The notes: generated by a model from the sequence alone, not told the origin. Shown: positions 54,401 to 55,741, counted from the stretch's first letter. The stretch is DNA of 64,000 bases from Tribonema minus (GCA_017506865.1 JAFCMP010000536.1:372001-436000); one strand, 5' to 3'. Numbers and translations: made by a program.

Positions 54401-55741
54401 AAAGTGCATGCATCTGCAGAAGGTTCATCACTCTGCGTGAAGCCTTCGCAACACGAGTGTTAATGCAATATTGCAGCAATCCTCTTCATTAGTACCGGCG
54501 TGCCCCCTCCCCCCGCCTCCCGCCTCAGATCGCCACAGTGCCACACTTGACACGGGAAGCACGATAATGCCGCCGCAGCGCATTCACCCACTCTCCACCG
54601 ACCGTGTCACAGCAGCGCTCTTCCCCCATCTGTTCCGCGCACACCTCTCTCACCACCTCAGATCGCCGCGATGGCTCGCGGCCTGGGGGACATTGTCCCC
54701 CTGTCAGCCCTGCGCCTGTTCACCTGGGACCAGCTGGAGGTGGCGGTTGCGGGTGACCCCGCCTTCGACCTCGATCTGTGGCGCGCGCACACGGAGTACA
54801 AGGGGTTTGACGCGGATGGCGAGACCGTTGCGCTCTTCTGGCGCGTTCTCGGCAGCCTCACGCCGCAGGAGCAGAGCGGTTTTGTGCGCTTCGCGTGGGG
54901 GCGCAGCCGCCTGCCCCCGCTCGCGCACTGGACCACCAACATGAAGGTACATGCGTGTTTGAATGCCTTGCCAGAAGTCGTGTTGCATGTTGGTGGCACA
55001 GGCGTAAGTATGAAGGTACTGTTGGAATGACTCACCAGGACTCGTGTTCACCGTTGGCACAGGTGCATGTCTGCTTGCTTGTCATTGAAGAACTAAACTT
55101 GCGCAAGTTACATGTGATGTGCCGTATCAGCTGTCACAGGAGCTGCTAGACACACTGCGGCACTGTCATGCTCGCAAACGAAGGGGTTCCAAGCGCATGT
55201 ATTCAATCACTAATCGCCCTTGTGTGCTGTACCTTACTGGAGCATGCGAGTGATTGCCAGCAGGAGTTTACAATAGGGCACTCTGACAGCTGCCTCGACT
55301 GCAACGCAAAGTGCAGCAGCACGCTTGATGTTATGAAGTAGCACACCTTTTTCACTGGTACATCGATAGCAAAACGGCTGCTCCATCATGATTCAAGCAC
55401 TACGCAGTGGCTTGGTTGTCCAGGCATGGTGAGACATTCCCCTTCGGCCCCTTCATGTTTGAAGCCAGCAGCTCGCCTCTCGCGGCTTTCCTGCAGTGCG
55501 TTCGCTCCGGCCTTCTGTGCAGAGCTGCACGTGCTTGCTGATGCAGCCAATGCTTACCATTCTGCCCTCTCTTGTACATTGCACTTGTTGGCAGCTGAGC
55601 AACCGCGGCAACGCCGCCCTGCCCGTGAGCCACACCTGCTTCTTCAGCGTCGAGCTCCCTGACTACAAGACGGAAGACGAGATGCGGCGCGGGCTTCTGA
55701 CCGCCATACACTTTGGCGCGTGCGGCATACTGAACGCGTAG
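1478..55741 (+). CDS. Giant HECT-type E3 ubiquitin ligase, HECTD4-like, 49 exons, about 7,043 aa
   Basis: Transfers ubiquitin from an E2, through a thioester on its own Cys, to substrate lysines; probably cytosolic, as no signal peptide or membrane segment is seen. The 49 exons listed below join with matching phase at every junction and total 21,132 nt, a multiple of three ending in TAG; this closure is the main support for the model. Domain order by residue: F5/8C-like region (about 295-430, tentative), SPRY1 (626-781), SPRY2 (1404-1569), SPRY3 (1717-1865), SPRY4 (3074-3200), ES-HP module (about 4683-4790), SPRY5 (4961-5140), Vps62/DUF946-like (5217-5410), paired ES-HP modules (about 5821-6060) and HECT (about 6690-7043, Cys7010). 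Three introns (5, 30, 42) use GC donors. Human HECTD4 is about 4,000 aa; much of the extra length is Ala/Gly/Ser tract. The start ATG is the first in the open frame, but 5' exons may be missed. The HECT assignment is firm; HECTD4 orthology is inferred from domain order. Confidence 0.85.
3904..4665 (+). CDS. HECT gene exon 2: helical region and first half of SPRY1
   Basis: Residues 442-695. The acceptor is CCCCCCATCAG. A Leu-rich helical stretch (LRRLESFLLDSLAVLSL) and a long Ala/Gly tract precede SPRY1, whose N-terminal half includes AWAWEVTLE and TCLGVALHPVVDGNYESS. The donor is GGATG|GTACGT, phase 0. The last 75 bases are echoed four times in the following intron. Confidence 0.88.
4781..5410. 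repeat. Donor-side echo array in intron 2
   Basis: Four further copies of the last 75 bases of exon 2 plus its 5' splice site lie near 4781-4857, 4945-5017, 5079-5160 and 5237-5317, with a stub at 5392-5406. The unit is about 150 bp and includes intron bases with ACTTGAAGTT motifs. Most copies keep a GTGCGT/GTGTGT donor, and most keep the exon reading frame. Confidence 0.93.
5489..5756 (+). CDS. HECT gene exon 3: second half of SPRY1
   Basis: Residues 696-785. It carries CYSGETYCRGGRQG, then DVVRFTLDGAARTLSVAING and VHPAVSFYG, the usual C-terminal strands of SPRY. It ends in phase 1 at GACG|GTGAGC after a short Gly/Asp run. Confidence 0.9.
5871..5965. repeat. Donor-side echo in intron 3
   Basis: One copy of the end of exon 3 (GTGCTGCAGCTGTGGCGGCT, then GACGATG|GTGAGCGCTGCTG) continues into a copy of the first 60 or so intron bases. 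The copy lacks the GGC run present in the exon. Confidence 0.85.
6370..7710 (+). CDS. HECT gene exon 4
   Basis: Residues about 785-1232, with no named domain. It begins after CCCTCGCAG. Alpha-helical stretches (AVVHLHVSAAVMRCAARG, EPVLRKLHALLASSLAS, HVVRHFARAETVLQLLLLF, ERDAIAELLELMLSAL) suggest an armadillo-like scaffold interrupted by Ala and Gly tracts. Entry and exit are both phase 1. Confidence 0.85.
7989..8566 (+). CDS. HECT gene exon 5: start of SPRY2
   Basis: Residues about 1232-1424. It continues the helical scaffold (APYELLLCQYAQTLLRAACREL), then begins SPRY2 with WRTVSATFEAEEDTDNYYE. The donor is a GC site, TATGAG|GCAAGG; no GT donor keeps the frame into exon 6. Confidence 0.82.
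8696..9094. repeat. Acceptor-side echo array in intron 5
   Basis: Copies of the 3' intron end plus exon 6 start lie at about 8749-8860 and 8869-8985, before the real junction at 9094/9095. A further copy of the exon 6 segment encoding TSSNTCATVNVCV lies at 8696-8750. The unit is about 110-145 bp. The shared core is GACAATGGCGCGCTGTACAC. Confidence 0.9.
9095..9364 (+). CDS. HECT gene exon 6: middle of SPRY2
   Basis: Residues 1425-1514, phase 0 at both ends. It encodes VSDDGALYTAV, AAWEFLLDADS and SLWMRRAYNGVLYCRGRQLP, the central SPRY strands with the Trp-Arg-Arg-Ala-Tyr-Asn-Gly turn. The donor is TCCAAG|GTGAGT. Confidence 0.9.
9420..9640. repeat. Donor-side echo array in intron 6
   Basis: Two copies of the exon 6 end (CTGTACTGC, then GGGCGCCAGCTGCCGAG, then CACCATGTCCA) lie at about 9428-9484 and 9576-9635. 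The donor has decayed to CTAAG and GTCAAG. A run of about 21 G lies between them at 9490-9510. Confidence 0.9.
9725..10229. repeat. Acceptor-side echo array in intron 6
   Basis: Units of about 100 bp contain TTCATGAATACAAGCCC, then GTGCTGGTTCC, then GCAGATCCATCCGGGCGAC. Echoes of the exon 7 start follow CGCAG at about 9846, 9970 and 10090; the genuine junction is 10229/10230. Confidence 0.9.
10230..10394 (+). CDS. HECT gene exon 7: end of SPRY2
   Basis: Residues 1515-1569. It encodes IHPGDVVRCELDMDEGTLRF, then AVNGE and VYPCAGSYRAGVKIRLLK, the classic SPRY C-terminus. It is phase 0 at both ends; the donor is TTGAAG|GTGAGG. Confidence 0.92.
10460..10925. repeat. Donor-side echo array in intron 7
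   Basis: Three copies of the exon 7 end plus donor lie at about 10465-10560, 10626-10745 and 10798-10890. Each repeats TACCCCTGCGCTGGCAGT, then GGGCG and TGAAGATACGGCTGTTGAAG, followed by about 90 intron bases (ACATTGCAGG, GATGTTAGTGAATG). The first two keep GTGAGT; the third has GTCGGG. Confidence 0.93.
11111..11488 (+). pseudogene. Gln-rich fragment in intron 7, possibly a captured gene piece
   Basis: A 125-residue open frame is rich in Gln/Ala/His (WEQLAQQQAQQVQLAQLQAQ, then CAG-encoded Gln runs). A second frame (11460-11770) continues with MMPQDAAFAVQWVR and GEVFEPAAQD. Both overlap the left arm of the inverted repeat. The frames do not join and no splice pattern includes them, so a transposed or retrocopied fragment is more likely than a working gene. 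Family not recognised. Confidence 0.4.
11360..12010 (+). repeat. Left arm of a 0.65-kb inverted repeat in intron 7
   Basis: Pairs with 12190-12840. The arm runs from a CAG/CACCAC microsatellite through the MMPQDAAFAVQW coding fragment to a GAAGCGAACC hairpin at 11966-12047. Identity is high across the arm except for an inner flipped piece and small indels. Confidence 0.9.
12190..12840 (-). repeat. Right arm of the inverted repeat in intron 7
   Basis: This is the reverse complement of the left arm. Its minus-strand frame 12303-12707 carries the better-preserved version of the MMPQDAAFAVQW fragment (135 codons). The spacer between the arms is about 180 bp. Confidence 0.9.
12365..12435. repeat. 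Micro-inversion inside the right arm, flanked by CCATG/CATGG
   Basis: Left arm 11757-11832 and right arm 12365-12435 both read CCATG-CCGCAAATTGAGC...CATGG on the + strand, although the arms around them are in opposite orientation. The inner 61-66 bp has therefore flipped in one arm, between inverted 5-bp CCATG/CATGG ends. Confidence 0.9.
13203..13643 (+). CDS. HECT gene exon 8
   Basis: Residues 1570-1716, phase 0 at both ends. VEVMGGTLAGSTAS and AALRGSLLSVDKKALELRR-like sequence precede a long Gly/Ser/Ala linker. It lies between SPRY2 and SPRY3. The donor is GTGAAG|GTGTGT. Confidence 0.8.
13908..13988 (+). CDS. HECT gene exon 9: start of SPRY3
   Basis: Residues 1717-1743 (ADVEWATARASPAL, then HCVEFELA). 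The acceptor is CGCGTGCAG and the donor CTGGCG|GTGAGC, phase 0. A short exon, supported mainly by frame closure and the SPRY-like strand. Confidence 0.7.
14466..15179 (+). CDS. HECT gene exon 10: SPRY3 and linker
   Basis: Residues 1744-1981. LLAFGVTRR, WWSDGTLHIDG and DVVAARLDAARGTLAFSVNG identify the rest of SPRY3. The phase requires the second of two nearby AGs (CGCACCAG|CGG), 8 bases past the first. Near 14870-14910 the exon includes the ACTTGAAGTT repeat that is otherwise intronic, encoding LEVEVPLEVGVKLEVE. The donor is GCTCAG|GTGACT. Confidence 0.78.
15390..15435. repeat. Weak donor-side echo in intron 10
   Basis: GGAGATGGGCCTGCAGCA, ending CTCAG|GTGCAC, resembles the last 65 bases of exon 10 (GGAGATGGACCTGCAGCA...CTCAG|GTGACT). 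Intronic ACTTGCCCT is also repeated at 15182 and 15252. Confidence 0.65.
15571..15606 (-). repeat. Telomere-type CCCTAA tract just before exon 11
   Basis: Four to five CCCTAA-like units lie within 50 bases upstream of the exon 11 acceptor. Confidence 0.85.
15624..15850 (+). CDS. HECT gene exon 11
   Basis: Residues 1982-2057. DDNEVALGPWLRAPVMAGGL and ELEEHAWTGLRRRRWSFAWD look like a conserved Trp-rich segment; no family is named. It ends in phase 2 at TTGGG|GTAAGT. Confidence 0.82.
16046..17497 (+). CDS. HECT gene exon 12
   Basis: Residues about 2057-2541. Beta-rich LCLTFHGATELRDFDFFEAE is followed by Ala/Pro linkers, helices (LAFLERIAAGGADYERAAAW, faintly UBA-like; LARAWGKVRQLRAHLRATKQ) and CFDKYVAEVGARARFLLEL. 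A (GGC/AGC)n tract fills 16960-17065. Phase 2 exit at AGCAA|GTGAGT. Confidence 0.85.
17939..18332 (+). CDS. HECT gene exon 13
   Basis: Residues about 2541-2672. MARELSGLPDAPPLDAQQAR precedes Ala tracts and RLQRRITAPPVTMPSAG. The acceptor is CGCGGCAG. Phase 0 exit at ATGCAG|GTGCGC. Confidence 0.8.
18590..18862. repeat. Direct repeat in intron 13
   Basis: TGTTGCGTAGGTATTGCTGA (followed by CCAT) occurs at about 18593 and again at about 18826, 233 bases apart. Confidence 0.8.
19044..19706 (+). CDS. HECT gene exon 14
   Basis: Residues 2673-2893. ATALYVLSGPAAPPAALRAA, AASRTFGLRALSALLDALIG, AAGLEGVRGDAVSAAFEGLY and LAHLVMTCWALDHG form an alpha-helical repeat-like region broken by Gly/Ser tracts. 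Phase 0 at both ends; the donor is GCGCAG|GTGAGT. Confidence 0.85.
20384..20456. repeat. CTG microsatellite before exon 15
   Basis: About 20 CTG/CTC-like triplets end 30 bases before the exon 15 acceptor; they may act as the pyrimidine tract. Confidence 0.9.
20489..20602 (+). CDS. HECT gene exon 15
   Basis: Residues 2894-2931. WQPWSLDAVREALLRGALLH then RHISELPPGTVPPQ. Phase 0 at both ends; acceptor CCGGCGCAG, donor CCTCAG|GTACTG. Confidence 0.78.
20617..20719 (+). repeat. TTAGGG tract just inside intron 15
   Basis: About ten TTAGGG-like units with variants (TCAGGG, TTTGGG) begin 14 bases after the donor. Confidence 0.92.
21317..21463 (+). CDS. HECT gene exon 16
   Basis: Residues 2932-2980. 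VLEDTGLAPNDGLVWEPGAV and LLTAYGALVEAFLAQ. Phase 0 at both ends; acceptor AATCAG, donor GCGCAG|GTGAGC. Confidence 0.75.
21620..22541. repeat. Acceptor-side echo array in intron 16
   Basis: Copies of the exon 17 start (CCAGTCGGAGGCGCGGCTGC) lie at about 21623, 21866, 22036, 22208 and 22370 before the real junction at 22541/22542, spaced about 165-170 bp. The 22036 copy extends about 55 bases into the exon sequence. The intronic part of the unit also repeats, including ATACTT-AAGTAT palindromes. Confidence 0.92.
22542..22685 (+). CDS. HECT gene exon 17: charged coiled coil
   Basis: Residues 2981-3028. SEARLRAEERDAEARRAAAE, then RVRDLRARGVPLLDDDPSMK. The charged helix leads into SPRY4. Phase 0 at both ends; the donor is AAAGAG|GTGAGT. 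Confidence 0.88.
22733..23045. repeat. Donor-side echo array in intron 17
   Basis: Copies of the exon 17 end (GTGCCGCTGCTCGACGACGA, then CCATGAAGGCCAAAGAG) lie at about 22740-22812, 22872-22942 and, degraded, 22990-23042. Donors have drifted to GCGC, GTTAAT and GTGATT. The intronic part carries GAATGAAT runs. Confidence 0.92.
23353..23726 (+). CDS. HECT gene exon 18: SPRY4, first two thirds
   Basis: Residues about 3029-3153. VILSELCTVAGVATVDSVAC precedes a textbook SPRY: STYFEVTVLHPGEKTSIGVG, PGWVEHSYGYHGDDGQKFG and WAEGDVIGCGVDTERRAIW. This is the strongest SPRY match in the gene. The acceptor follows a C12 tract. Phase 2 exit at ATATG|GTAAAC. Confidence 0.94.
23727..24310 (-). repeat. Donor echoes mixed with degenerate CCCTAA tract in intron 18
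   Basis: The exon 18 end (GTCGACACGGAGCGCCGCG, then CATATGGTAAA) recurs at about 23829-23862, 24010-24045 and, decayed, 24116-24140. The copies are separated by AGCCCTAACCCTAGGAC-type sequence. Confidence 0.9.
24830..25505. repeat. Acceptor-side echo array in intron 18
   Basis: The exon 19 start (GCAGGTACACGCGCAACGGC, then ACGCTGCTGGGCGACGCCTT) recurs at about 24836, 25019, 25138 and 25322 before the real junction at 25505/25506. Three copies keep the AG; the 25019 copy has AT. Between them, ACATACCCTGACCG and CGTGCGACGCGAC also repeat. Confidence 0.95.
25506..25698 (+). CDS. HECT gene exon 19: SPRY4, last third
   Basis: Residues about 3153-3217. YTRNGTLLGDAFANV, LCPVVGFHSNGERVRINFGL then TPFVYAG complete SPRY4. 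Phase 0 exit at GCCAAG|GTATGT. Confidence 0.93.
25750..26018. repeat. Donor-side echoes of exon 19 in intron 19
   Basis: Short copies (GGAGGCGCGCGCGCATC, then AAGGTACGTAGG) lie at about 25755-25786 and 25829-25866. A longer, diverged copy of about 110 bases of exon 19 (GCGCATCAGCTTTGGCCT through CACGCCAAGCTTATG) lies at 25903-26018. Confidence 0.88.
26110..26736 (+). CDS. HECT gene exon 20
   Basis: Residues 3218-3426. An acidic Ser/Asp/Glu tract (SSDSDSESDSARRR) precedes helices (VAQELGVPAEALQPTLALLR; MDLQRELFDVLLAELELGAA). Phase 0 at both ends; the donor is GTCAAG|GTGAGT. Confidence 0.87.
27053..27231 (+). CDS. HECT gene exon 21
   Basis: Residues 3427-3486. A Ser/Pro/Gly linker, then VEPHVHRLLLLLCALRRRRP. 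Acceptor TCTCGCACAG; phase 2 exit at CGCAG|GTATGT. Confidence 0.8.
27481..27687 (+). CDS. HECT gene exon 22
   Basis: Residues about 3486-3555. SLLSLLRCGSPRVQRCTVLI then LEAVLPPLDP reads as an ARM/HEAT-like helical repeat. The acceptor follows a C18 tract. Phase 2 exit at CGCAG|GTGAAC. Confidence 0.83.
27855..28215. repeat. Three-unit tandem array in intron 22
   Basis: Units of about 125 bp start near 27860, 27985 and 28118. They share GGATTGGAG, GCATGCACGC-like and CGCCGGATGA blocks, then AACCAACACACTCGCACCTA and CGAGCGCTGACT. No exon sequence was identified in this array. Confidence 0.85.
28245..28564 (+). CDS. HECT gene exon 23
   Basis: Residues about 3555-3662. RHDGGGLVGILFAAVRSAHA, LQLADQCAALLRALHAAAAW and REHVARRLLLPLHAAAGALA are amphipathic helices. 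Acceptor GCGTGCGCAG; phase 1 exit at GCGG|GTGAGC. Confidence 0.85.
29122..29993 (+). CDS. HECT gene exon 24
   Basis: Residues about 3662-3952. AALSIIAAPAGALYPGAAVL, then NTRTHARGTVVRCCG and GHVTVVYAG suggest a small beta barrel like those in other giant E3 ligases (inference). Helices (VTLQLVALARRLLERG; LLLLALAALLSVAATRPEAV) and a basic tail (PKPRREKRRKTRVRE) follow. Phase 0 exit at GCGAG|GTACAG. Confidence 0.86.
30050..30260. repeat. Donor-side echo array in intron 24
   Basis: The exon 24 end with donor is copied at about 30056-30092 (GCGTCGCAAGACGCGTGTGC, then ACAGTCAGTGCTCACGC) and 30147-30205 (GAAGCCGCGGGGG, then ATGCGCGTGCGTA and GAGGTACAGTC). The intronic GTACTGT/TGTACAG repeat is part of each unit. 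Confidence 0.92.
30545..30739 (+). CDS. HECT gene exon 25
   Basis: Residues 3953-4017. VCGSSLPVAQSIPPRELRLS then VDIDTMMVGFDDAITEEDVL, an acidic linker. Phase 0 at both ends; the donor is GATGAG|GTGGGC. Confidence 0.78.
31220..31780 (+). CDS. HECT gene exon 26
   Basis: Residues 4018-4204. An acidic start (EEDSTSHDNLADSSE), a Pro-rich stretch, then RALTHVLDISAAARAARAAA and LCAGKRIVALGPGADAFLTA. The last 60 codons form a Gly/Ala tract; a neighbouring frame there (RLLRGVANGAHPLLLLL) looks more protein-like, so an indel or extra intron near 31,600-31,640 is possible. Phase 0 exit at GCGCAG|GTATGT. Confidence 0.72.
32100..32319. repeat. Tandem array before exon 27 in intron 26
   Basis: Two units of about 110-128 bp, near 32108-32215 and 32216-32319, share ACTTCAAC blocks, CTCCAGCTTCAACGCT-like, CGTGTTGCGAAT-like and CACTTCAACACCAATGCCTC-like sequence. 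The second unit ends at the acceptor. Confidence 0.8.
32320..32431 (+). CDS. HECT gene exon 27
   Basis: Residues about 4205-4242. QAAMTPAEETVCAMVGADAM then ALARQHRSATDRRRTPT. Acceptor CAACCGCAG; phase 1 exit at GACAG|GTGCTT. Fits the frames on both sides. Confidence 0.72.
32475..32590. repeat. Short tandem repeats in intron 27
   Basis: CTCCTGGGTGTGTCGTGCT recurs at 32471 and 32515 (one change), and TACATCAACAAGCCCTAGTT recurs at about 32537 and 32562. Confidence 0.85.
33155..33283 (+). CDS. HECT gene exon 28
   Basis: Residues about 4242-4285. Acidic AAGESEGTPDDDGGADELSD, then VVAMAQASLLREARLEG. Acceptor TATACAG; phase 1 exit at GGAGG|GTAAGA. Confidence 0.77.
33663..34422 (+). CDS. HECT gene exon 29
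   Basis: Residues about 4285-4538. Gly/Ser-rich start, then CIMALAADSGVLLEADLQPL, EEYDWLTPGRLVTVCGGGEA, DMHLTVDVLDDETGVCLPRQ and LRLMRLLAAQDMAAGFDVR. A GGC/AGC tract fills 34150-34245. Phase 2 exit at GTCAG|GTGCGT. Confidence 0.83.
35258..35594 (+). CDS. HECT gene exon 30
   Basis: Residues about 4538-4650. Pro-rich PFPSPLTPPCPFGGLTGGAY, then VALLETLLHKVLVPPQSLPP. The acceptor follows C-rich 35213-35248. A GC donor (CAGGAG|GCAAGT) is the only one that keeps the frame. Confidence 0.8.
36113..36140 (+). repeat. TTAGGG tract in intron 30
   Basis: Four TTAGGG units in a row. Confidence 0.9.
36336..36755 (+). CDS. HECT gene exon 31: first ES-HP module
   Basis: Residues 4651-4790. VFEHESLHPLPAPL, PPGAIGCLVKVDARSATRDG, then AQLRFYTSA and IMCGWSHDRIAKARSKGLEF match the beta-sandwich module with ES-HP, PGA and FD-R signatures seen in several giant E3 ligases (pattern recalled, not searched). 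A (GGC)n insertion splits it at 36600-36680. The donor is TTTAAG|GTGGGG. Confidence 0.85.
37065..37495 (+). CDS. HECT gene exon 32
   Basis: Residues about 4791-4934. VEDADSLIAPLQAAPVAGVV, then a Ser/Thr run encoded by TCAACTTCAAC repeats (STSTSSTSTLK). CTLFRSFVVHNIKELYFRVD and LECDECEED-like acidic sequence follow. Phase 2 exit at AGCAG|GTGCGT. Confidence 0.83.
38181..39027 (+). CDS. HECT gene exon 33: SPRY5
   Basis: Residues about 4934-5216. GRWLFEVKLEPPFDATALGS, AAIGWYRDGSA, then WAAGDVITAFFDADAGAARF and AINGDW and TRMVANFGQHALRHATP: a whole SPRY in one exon, split by Gly/Ser insertions. It ends ENPANWGFRFVVEPLFGIQY. Donor TATCAG|GTACTT. Confidence 0.9.
39581..39886 (+). CDS. HECT gene exon 34: Vps62/DUF946-like, first repeat
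   Basis: Residues 5217-5318. SIWRPKPPEGYYSIGDIACR and later YTVWRPMPRRGQ fit the iWRP-P-GY-GD repeat of the Vps62/DUF946 family. This module in a HECT ligase is an inference to test. The acceptor follows a C-rich tract (39550-39580). Donor GGTCAG|GTGCGG, phase 0. Confidence 0.85.
39900..40400. repeat. Minisatellite in intron 34, about 92-bp unit, 5-6 copies
   Basis: Units begin TTCTGGCATACACTC near 39910, 39997, 40089, 40184 and 40277. They share GCTGCACTGGTGGTTCTTG, GTGTACT-GACCGCCATTCGC and TTTCATTCTGCAAGTG. They contain no exon sequence. Confidence 0.93.
40607..40671 (+). CDS. HECT gene exon 35: Vps62-like, linker
   Basis: Residues about 5319-5340: VALGDLACRKKANKGNMAGA. VALGDLAC repeats the GD-AC motif of exon 34 (SIGDIAC). 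Acceptor GTTACAG; phase 2 exit at ATCAG|GTGAGC. Confidence 0.85.
40697..40745 (+). repeat. TTAGGG tract in intron 35
   Basis: TTAGGG-like units begin about 25 bases after the donor. Confidence 0.88.
41036..41067 (+). repeat. Poly-C run of about 32
   Basis: The longest of the C runs, 17 bases before the exon 36 acceptor. Exact length may be affected by sequencing. Confidence 0.9.
41085..41320 (+). CDS. HECT gene exon 36: Vps62-like, end
   Basis: Residues about 5340-5419. CVADWAVDRCPILRRIWRES, then ALWAVQNGLGTFFASQTG, matching the W-V-N-GTFFA ending typical of Vps62-like repeats. The acceptor follows a C32 run at 41036-41067. Phase 1 exit at TGACG|GTAGGC. Confidence 0.86.
42138..43835 (+). 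CDS. HECT gene exon 37: helical scaffold and paired ES-HP modules
   Basis: Residues about 5419-5985, the largest exon. A basic start (RERRRSGGSSRRSRRKKRSP) could be a nuclear signal. Helices follow (WATWLLAFLLRDARLQPLAL; DVFAVLARYLCLRGTLRRRR). The second ES-HP module begins VESPHPIGRAAQRGAVCLPG, then ALDPRC and FSFAGDSVRYEYLG. The third begins RHESVHPLP and reaches VRFDERCCLPDG. Phase 1 exit at AGATG|GTGAGT. Confidence 0.9.
43836..44255 (+). repeat. TTAGGG-rich start of intron 37 with echoes of the exon 37 end
   Basis: TTAGGG blocks at 43848-43960, 44000-44070 and 44225-44250. Between them are degraded copies of the donor region (CTTCCCGATGGACAGATGGT, then GAGTGCCGTAGGGCTAGGG at about 43960-44000; GCTGCCCGTTGGAGAGTGCC at about 44070). 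A further echo of AGCTGGAGGTGCAGTTTGAC-type exon sequence lies at 44325-44370. Confidence 0.85.
44555..45188 (+). CDS. HECT gene exon 38: end of third ES-HP module
   Basis: Residues about 5985-6196. CELVIQSAG, then FAEPLKIPGDTLRFWLQPGG (the ipGD strand) completes the module across Ala/Gly tracts. LLCIETLVVDAGEPGPEPAV follows. Phase 2 exit at GATCAG|GTAAGC. Confidence 0.86.
45631..45986 (+). CDS. HECT gene exon 39
   Basis: Residues about 6196-6315. Ser-rich start, then ADPLRIRTFSFSQLPAANPQ and RMDHAGALLLRDSEASAHSQ. The donor ACAA|GTGAGG is fixed by the phase of exon 40; the open frame itself runs on another 280 bases. Confidence 0.75.
46577..46960 (+). CDS. HECT gene exon 40
   Basis: Residues about 6315-6443. 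DYGASVVIGGESDSDTESVA then a Gly/Ser/Asp low-complexity linker with a repeated DATGGSG. Phase 1 exit at GCAGCG|GTGAGT. Confidence 0.72.
47009..47128 (+). repeat. Dispersed repeat, copy 1
   Basis: About 115 bases match 63507-63619 (GACTCGTGGCC, then CTGCAGCAGCGGCGACCACG, ATTGGTGGAAGGCA, ACTTGTCACCTAG-like). It lies in intron 40. Identity is roughly 80-85 percent by eye. Confidence 0.88.
47453..47712 (+). CDS. HECT gene exon 41
   Basis: Residues about 6443-6529. SPKRSDIETAAGDNDCADAW, GLGLTRTQRLQLALAGAGVT, then PLEVARAMMALWTPALDRSL. Acceptor after a C-rich tract; phase 0 exit at GCGGAG|GTATGT. Confidence 0.85.
48245..48367 (+). CDS. HECT gene exon 42
   Basis: Residues 6530-6570. VGKAAAKEGEGAVAAALAAA, then LNPWCARISPQDAAFKHAQ. 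The donor is GC (GCACAG|GCACGT); the nearest GT would break the frame into exon 43. Confidence 0.78.
48800..49494. repeat. Acceptor-side echo array in intron 42
   Basis: Exon 43's start with its acceptor is copied at about 48822 (GCCGCCGCAGCAGGCCGGAG, then TGCACCT), 49160 and 49318, with a partial unit near 49020; the real junction is 49494/49495. The intronic part (GACTCATGACTGACACC, GATGGAAGACAACATCA, GCTCAGTTTCTCTATGCGC) repeats with it, at about 155-170 bp. Confidence 0.92.
49495..49623 (+). CDS. HECT gene exon 43
   Basis: Residues 6571-6613. LAGVHLASLCLRTALLLRLN, then CLLPVLDLSSQDPDNLGYQ, a helical segment before the HECT domain. Phase 0 at both ends; donor TACCAG|GTGCGC. Confidence 0.9.
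49810..49965. repeat. Weak donor-side echoes in intron 43
   Basis: AACCTCAGGTATCAGGCGC at 49817 and GTGCAGAGCAATGGACAGCG at 49928 resemble the exon 43 end and first intron bases (AACCTCGGGTACCAG|GTGCGCAAAGCGATGGGCAG). Confidence 0.6.
50590..50835. repeat. Acceptor-side echo in intron 43
   Basis: An 80-base copy of the exon 44 start with its C tract and CGCAG lies at 50592-50700 (GTCCGCCAGGCCAACTACCT then CATCCTGCCGCACGT). It differs from the real copy (50836 on) by one inserted T and two substitutions. The intronic ACCTCCGCCC... context and CACAT-GC-CAT-C blocks also resemble each other. Confidence 0.92.
50836..51090 (+). CDS. HECT gene exon 44
   Basis: Residues 6614-6698. VRQANYLILPHVKSRVLEAA, LGVTLDNLRAAASLARGETD, then SQCLFAQAFRQLAHRDAQLL and VWDGDRVFQ. 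This leads straight into the HECT N-lobe. Phase 0 at both ends; donor TTCCAG|GTGCGC. Confidence 0.92.
51160..51445. repeat. Donor-side echo array in intron 44
   Basis: The exon 44 end plus donor recurs at 51170-51236 (GAGACGCGCTGCTGCTGAGA, then GTGTGGGACGGCGACCGAGT, GTTCCAG|GTGCGC). Shorter copies (GCGGTTCCAGGTGCGCTGGC) lie at 51314 and 51413. TAGGGCTAGGG sequence follows each. Confidence 0.92.
51565..51645 (+). repeat. TTAGGG tract in intron 44
   Basis: TTAGGATTAGGG-type units, perfect in the centre (51600-51617). Confidence 0.88.
51870..52453. repeat. Acceptor-side echo array in intron 44
   Basis: Exon 45's start (CACCAGGTGAACTTTGTCGG, then CGAGGACGGCGTGGACGC) is copied after about 51948, 52045 (AG lost), 52163 and 52289; the real acceptor ends at 52453. 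Units are about 100-165 bp and include TTCA-TCAGCGAAC and CCAACGCGCGCGC blocks. Confidence 0.95.
52454..52787 (+). CDS. HECT gene exon 45: HECT N-lobe
   Basis: Residues 6699-6810. VNFVGEDGVDAGGVFRDAVT, DDLFSPRFALFAPCPNARHA, KYVPSA, then LAFVGRLMGISLRTRLALPF and ELPSLVWKRLIG. These are the diagnostic GE-G-D-GG-R and FvGrlmG motifs of HECT domains. A Gly/Ser tract is inserted after KYVPSA. Phase 1 exit at ATCG|GTGCGT. Confidence 0.97.
53254..53412 (+). CDS. HECT gene exon 46: HECT N-lobe, E2-binding region
   Basis: Residues about 6810-6863. LDANLDDLRAIDNITCQFLE, then YGDKLVFTYTGSDG. Acceptor GCTGCCGCAG; phase 1 exit at GATG|GTGAGT. Confidence 0.93.
53425..53690. repeat. Donor-side echo array in intron 46
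   Basis: The exon 46 end (CGCGTTCGACGCGCAGTAC, then GACAAGCTCGTCTTCACGTA, then CAGGCAGCGATG|GTGAGT) is copied at about 53496-53556 and 53608-53668, with a short copy at 53432-53450. The 53496 copy has GTGCGT and the short copy GTGTGT. TCAACTTCAAACTTGAA-type sequence follows each. Confidence 0.94.
53995..54107 (+). CDS. HECT gene exon 47
   Basis: Residues about 6863-6900. VERELIPGGRERTVTFRNRH, then FCDLVESRRLHEFDEQ: the strand-turn-helix of HECT domains (eL-pgG-~~VT--N~~~y~~lv). Phase 0 exit at GAGCAG|GTGAGG. Confidence 0.94.
54508..54545. repeat. Acceptor-side echo in intron 47
   Basis: CGCCTCAGATCGCCACAGTG resembles the exon 48 junction (CACCTCAG|ATCGCCGCGATG), about 135 bases upstream of it. 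Confidence 0.65.
54662..54946 (+). CDS. HECT gene exon 48: HECT hinge and C-lobe start
   Basis: Residues 6901-6995. ARGLGDIVPLSALRLFTWDQ, then FDLDLWRAHTEYKGFDADGE, VALFWRVLGSLTPQEQSGFV and RFAWGRSRLPPL. The TEYKGFDADGE, F-FWRV and RF-WGRSRLP motifs are canonical. Donor ATGAAG|GTACAT. Confidence 0.97.
54941..55070. repeat. Donor-side duplication in intron 48
   Basis: ATGAAGGTAC plus about 55 intron bases recurs at 55011-55070 (GTCGTGTT/CTCGTGTT, GTTGG, TGGCACAGG shared). Confidence 0.75.
55595..55741 (+). CDS. HECT gene exon 49: catalytic C-lobe and stop
   Basis: Residues 6996-7043 and stop. LPVSHTCFFSVELPDYKTED holds the active-site Cys (residue 7010, codon 55637-55639) in the invariant HTCF context, 33 residues before the C-terminus. 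The tail AIHFGACGILNA keeps a hydrophobic residue four from the end, as active HECT ligases do. The enzyme therefore looks catalytically competent. Confidence 0.97.
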   Translation: MSNRGNAALPVSHTCFFSVELPDYKTEDEMRRGLLTAIHFGACGILNA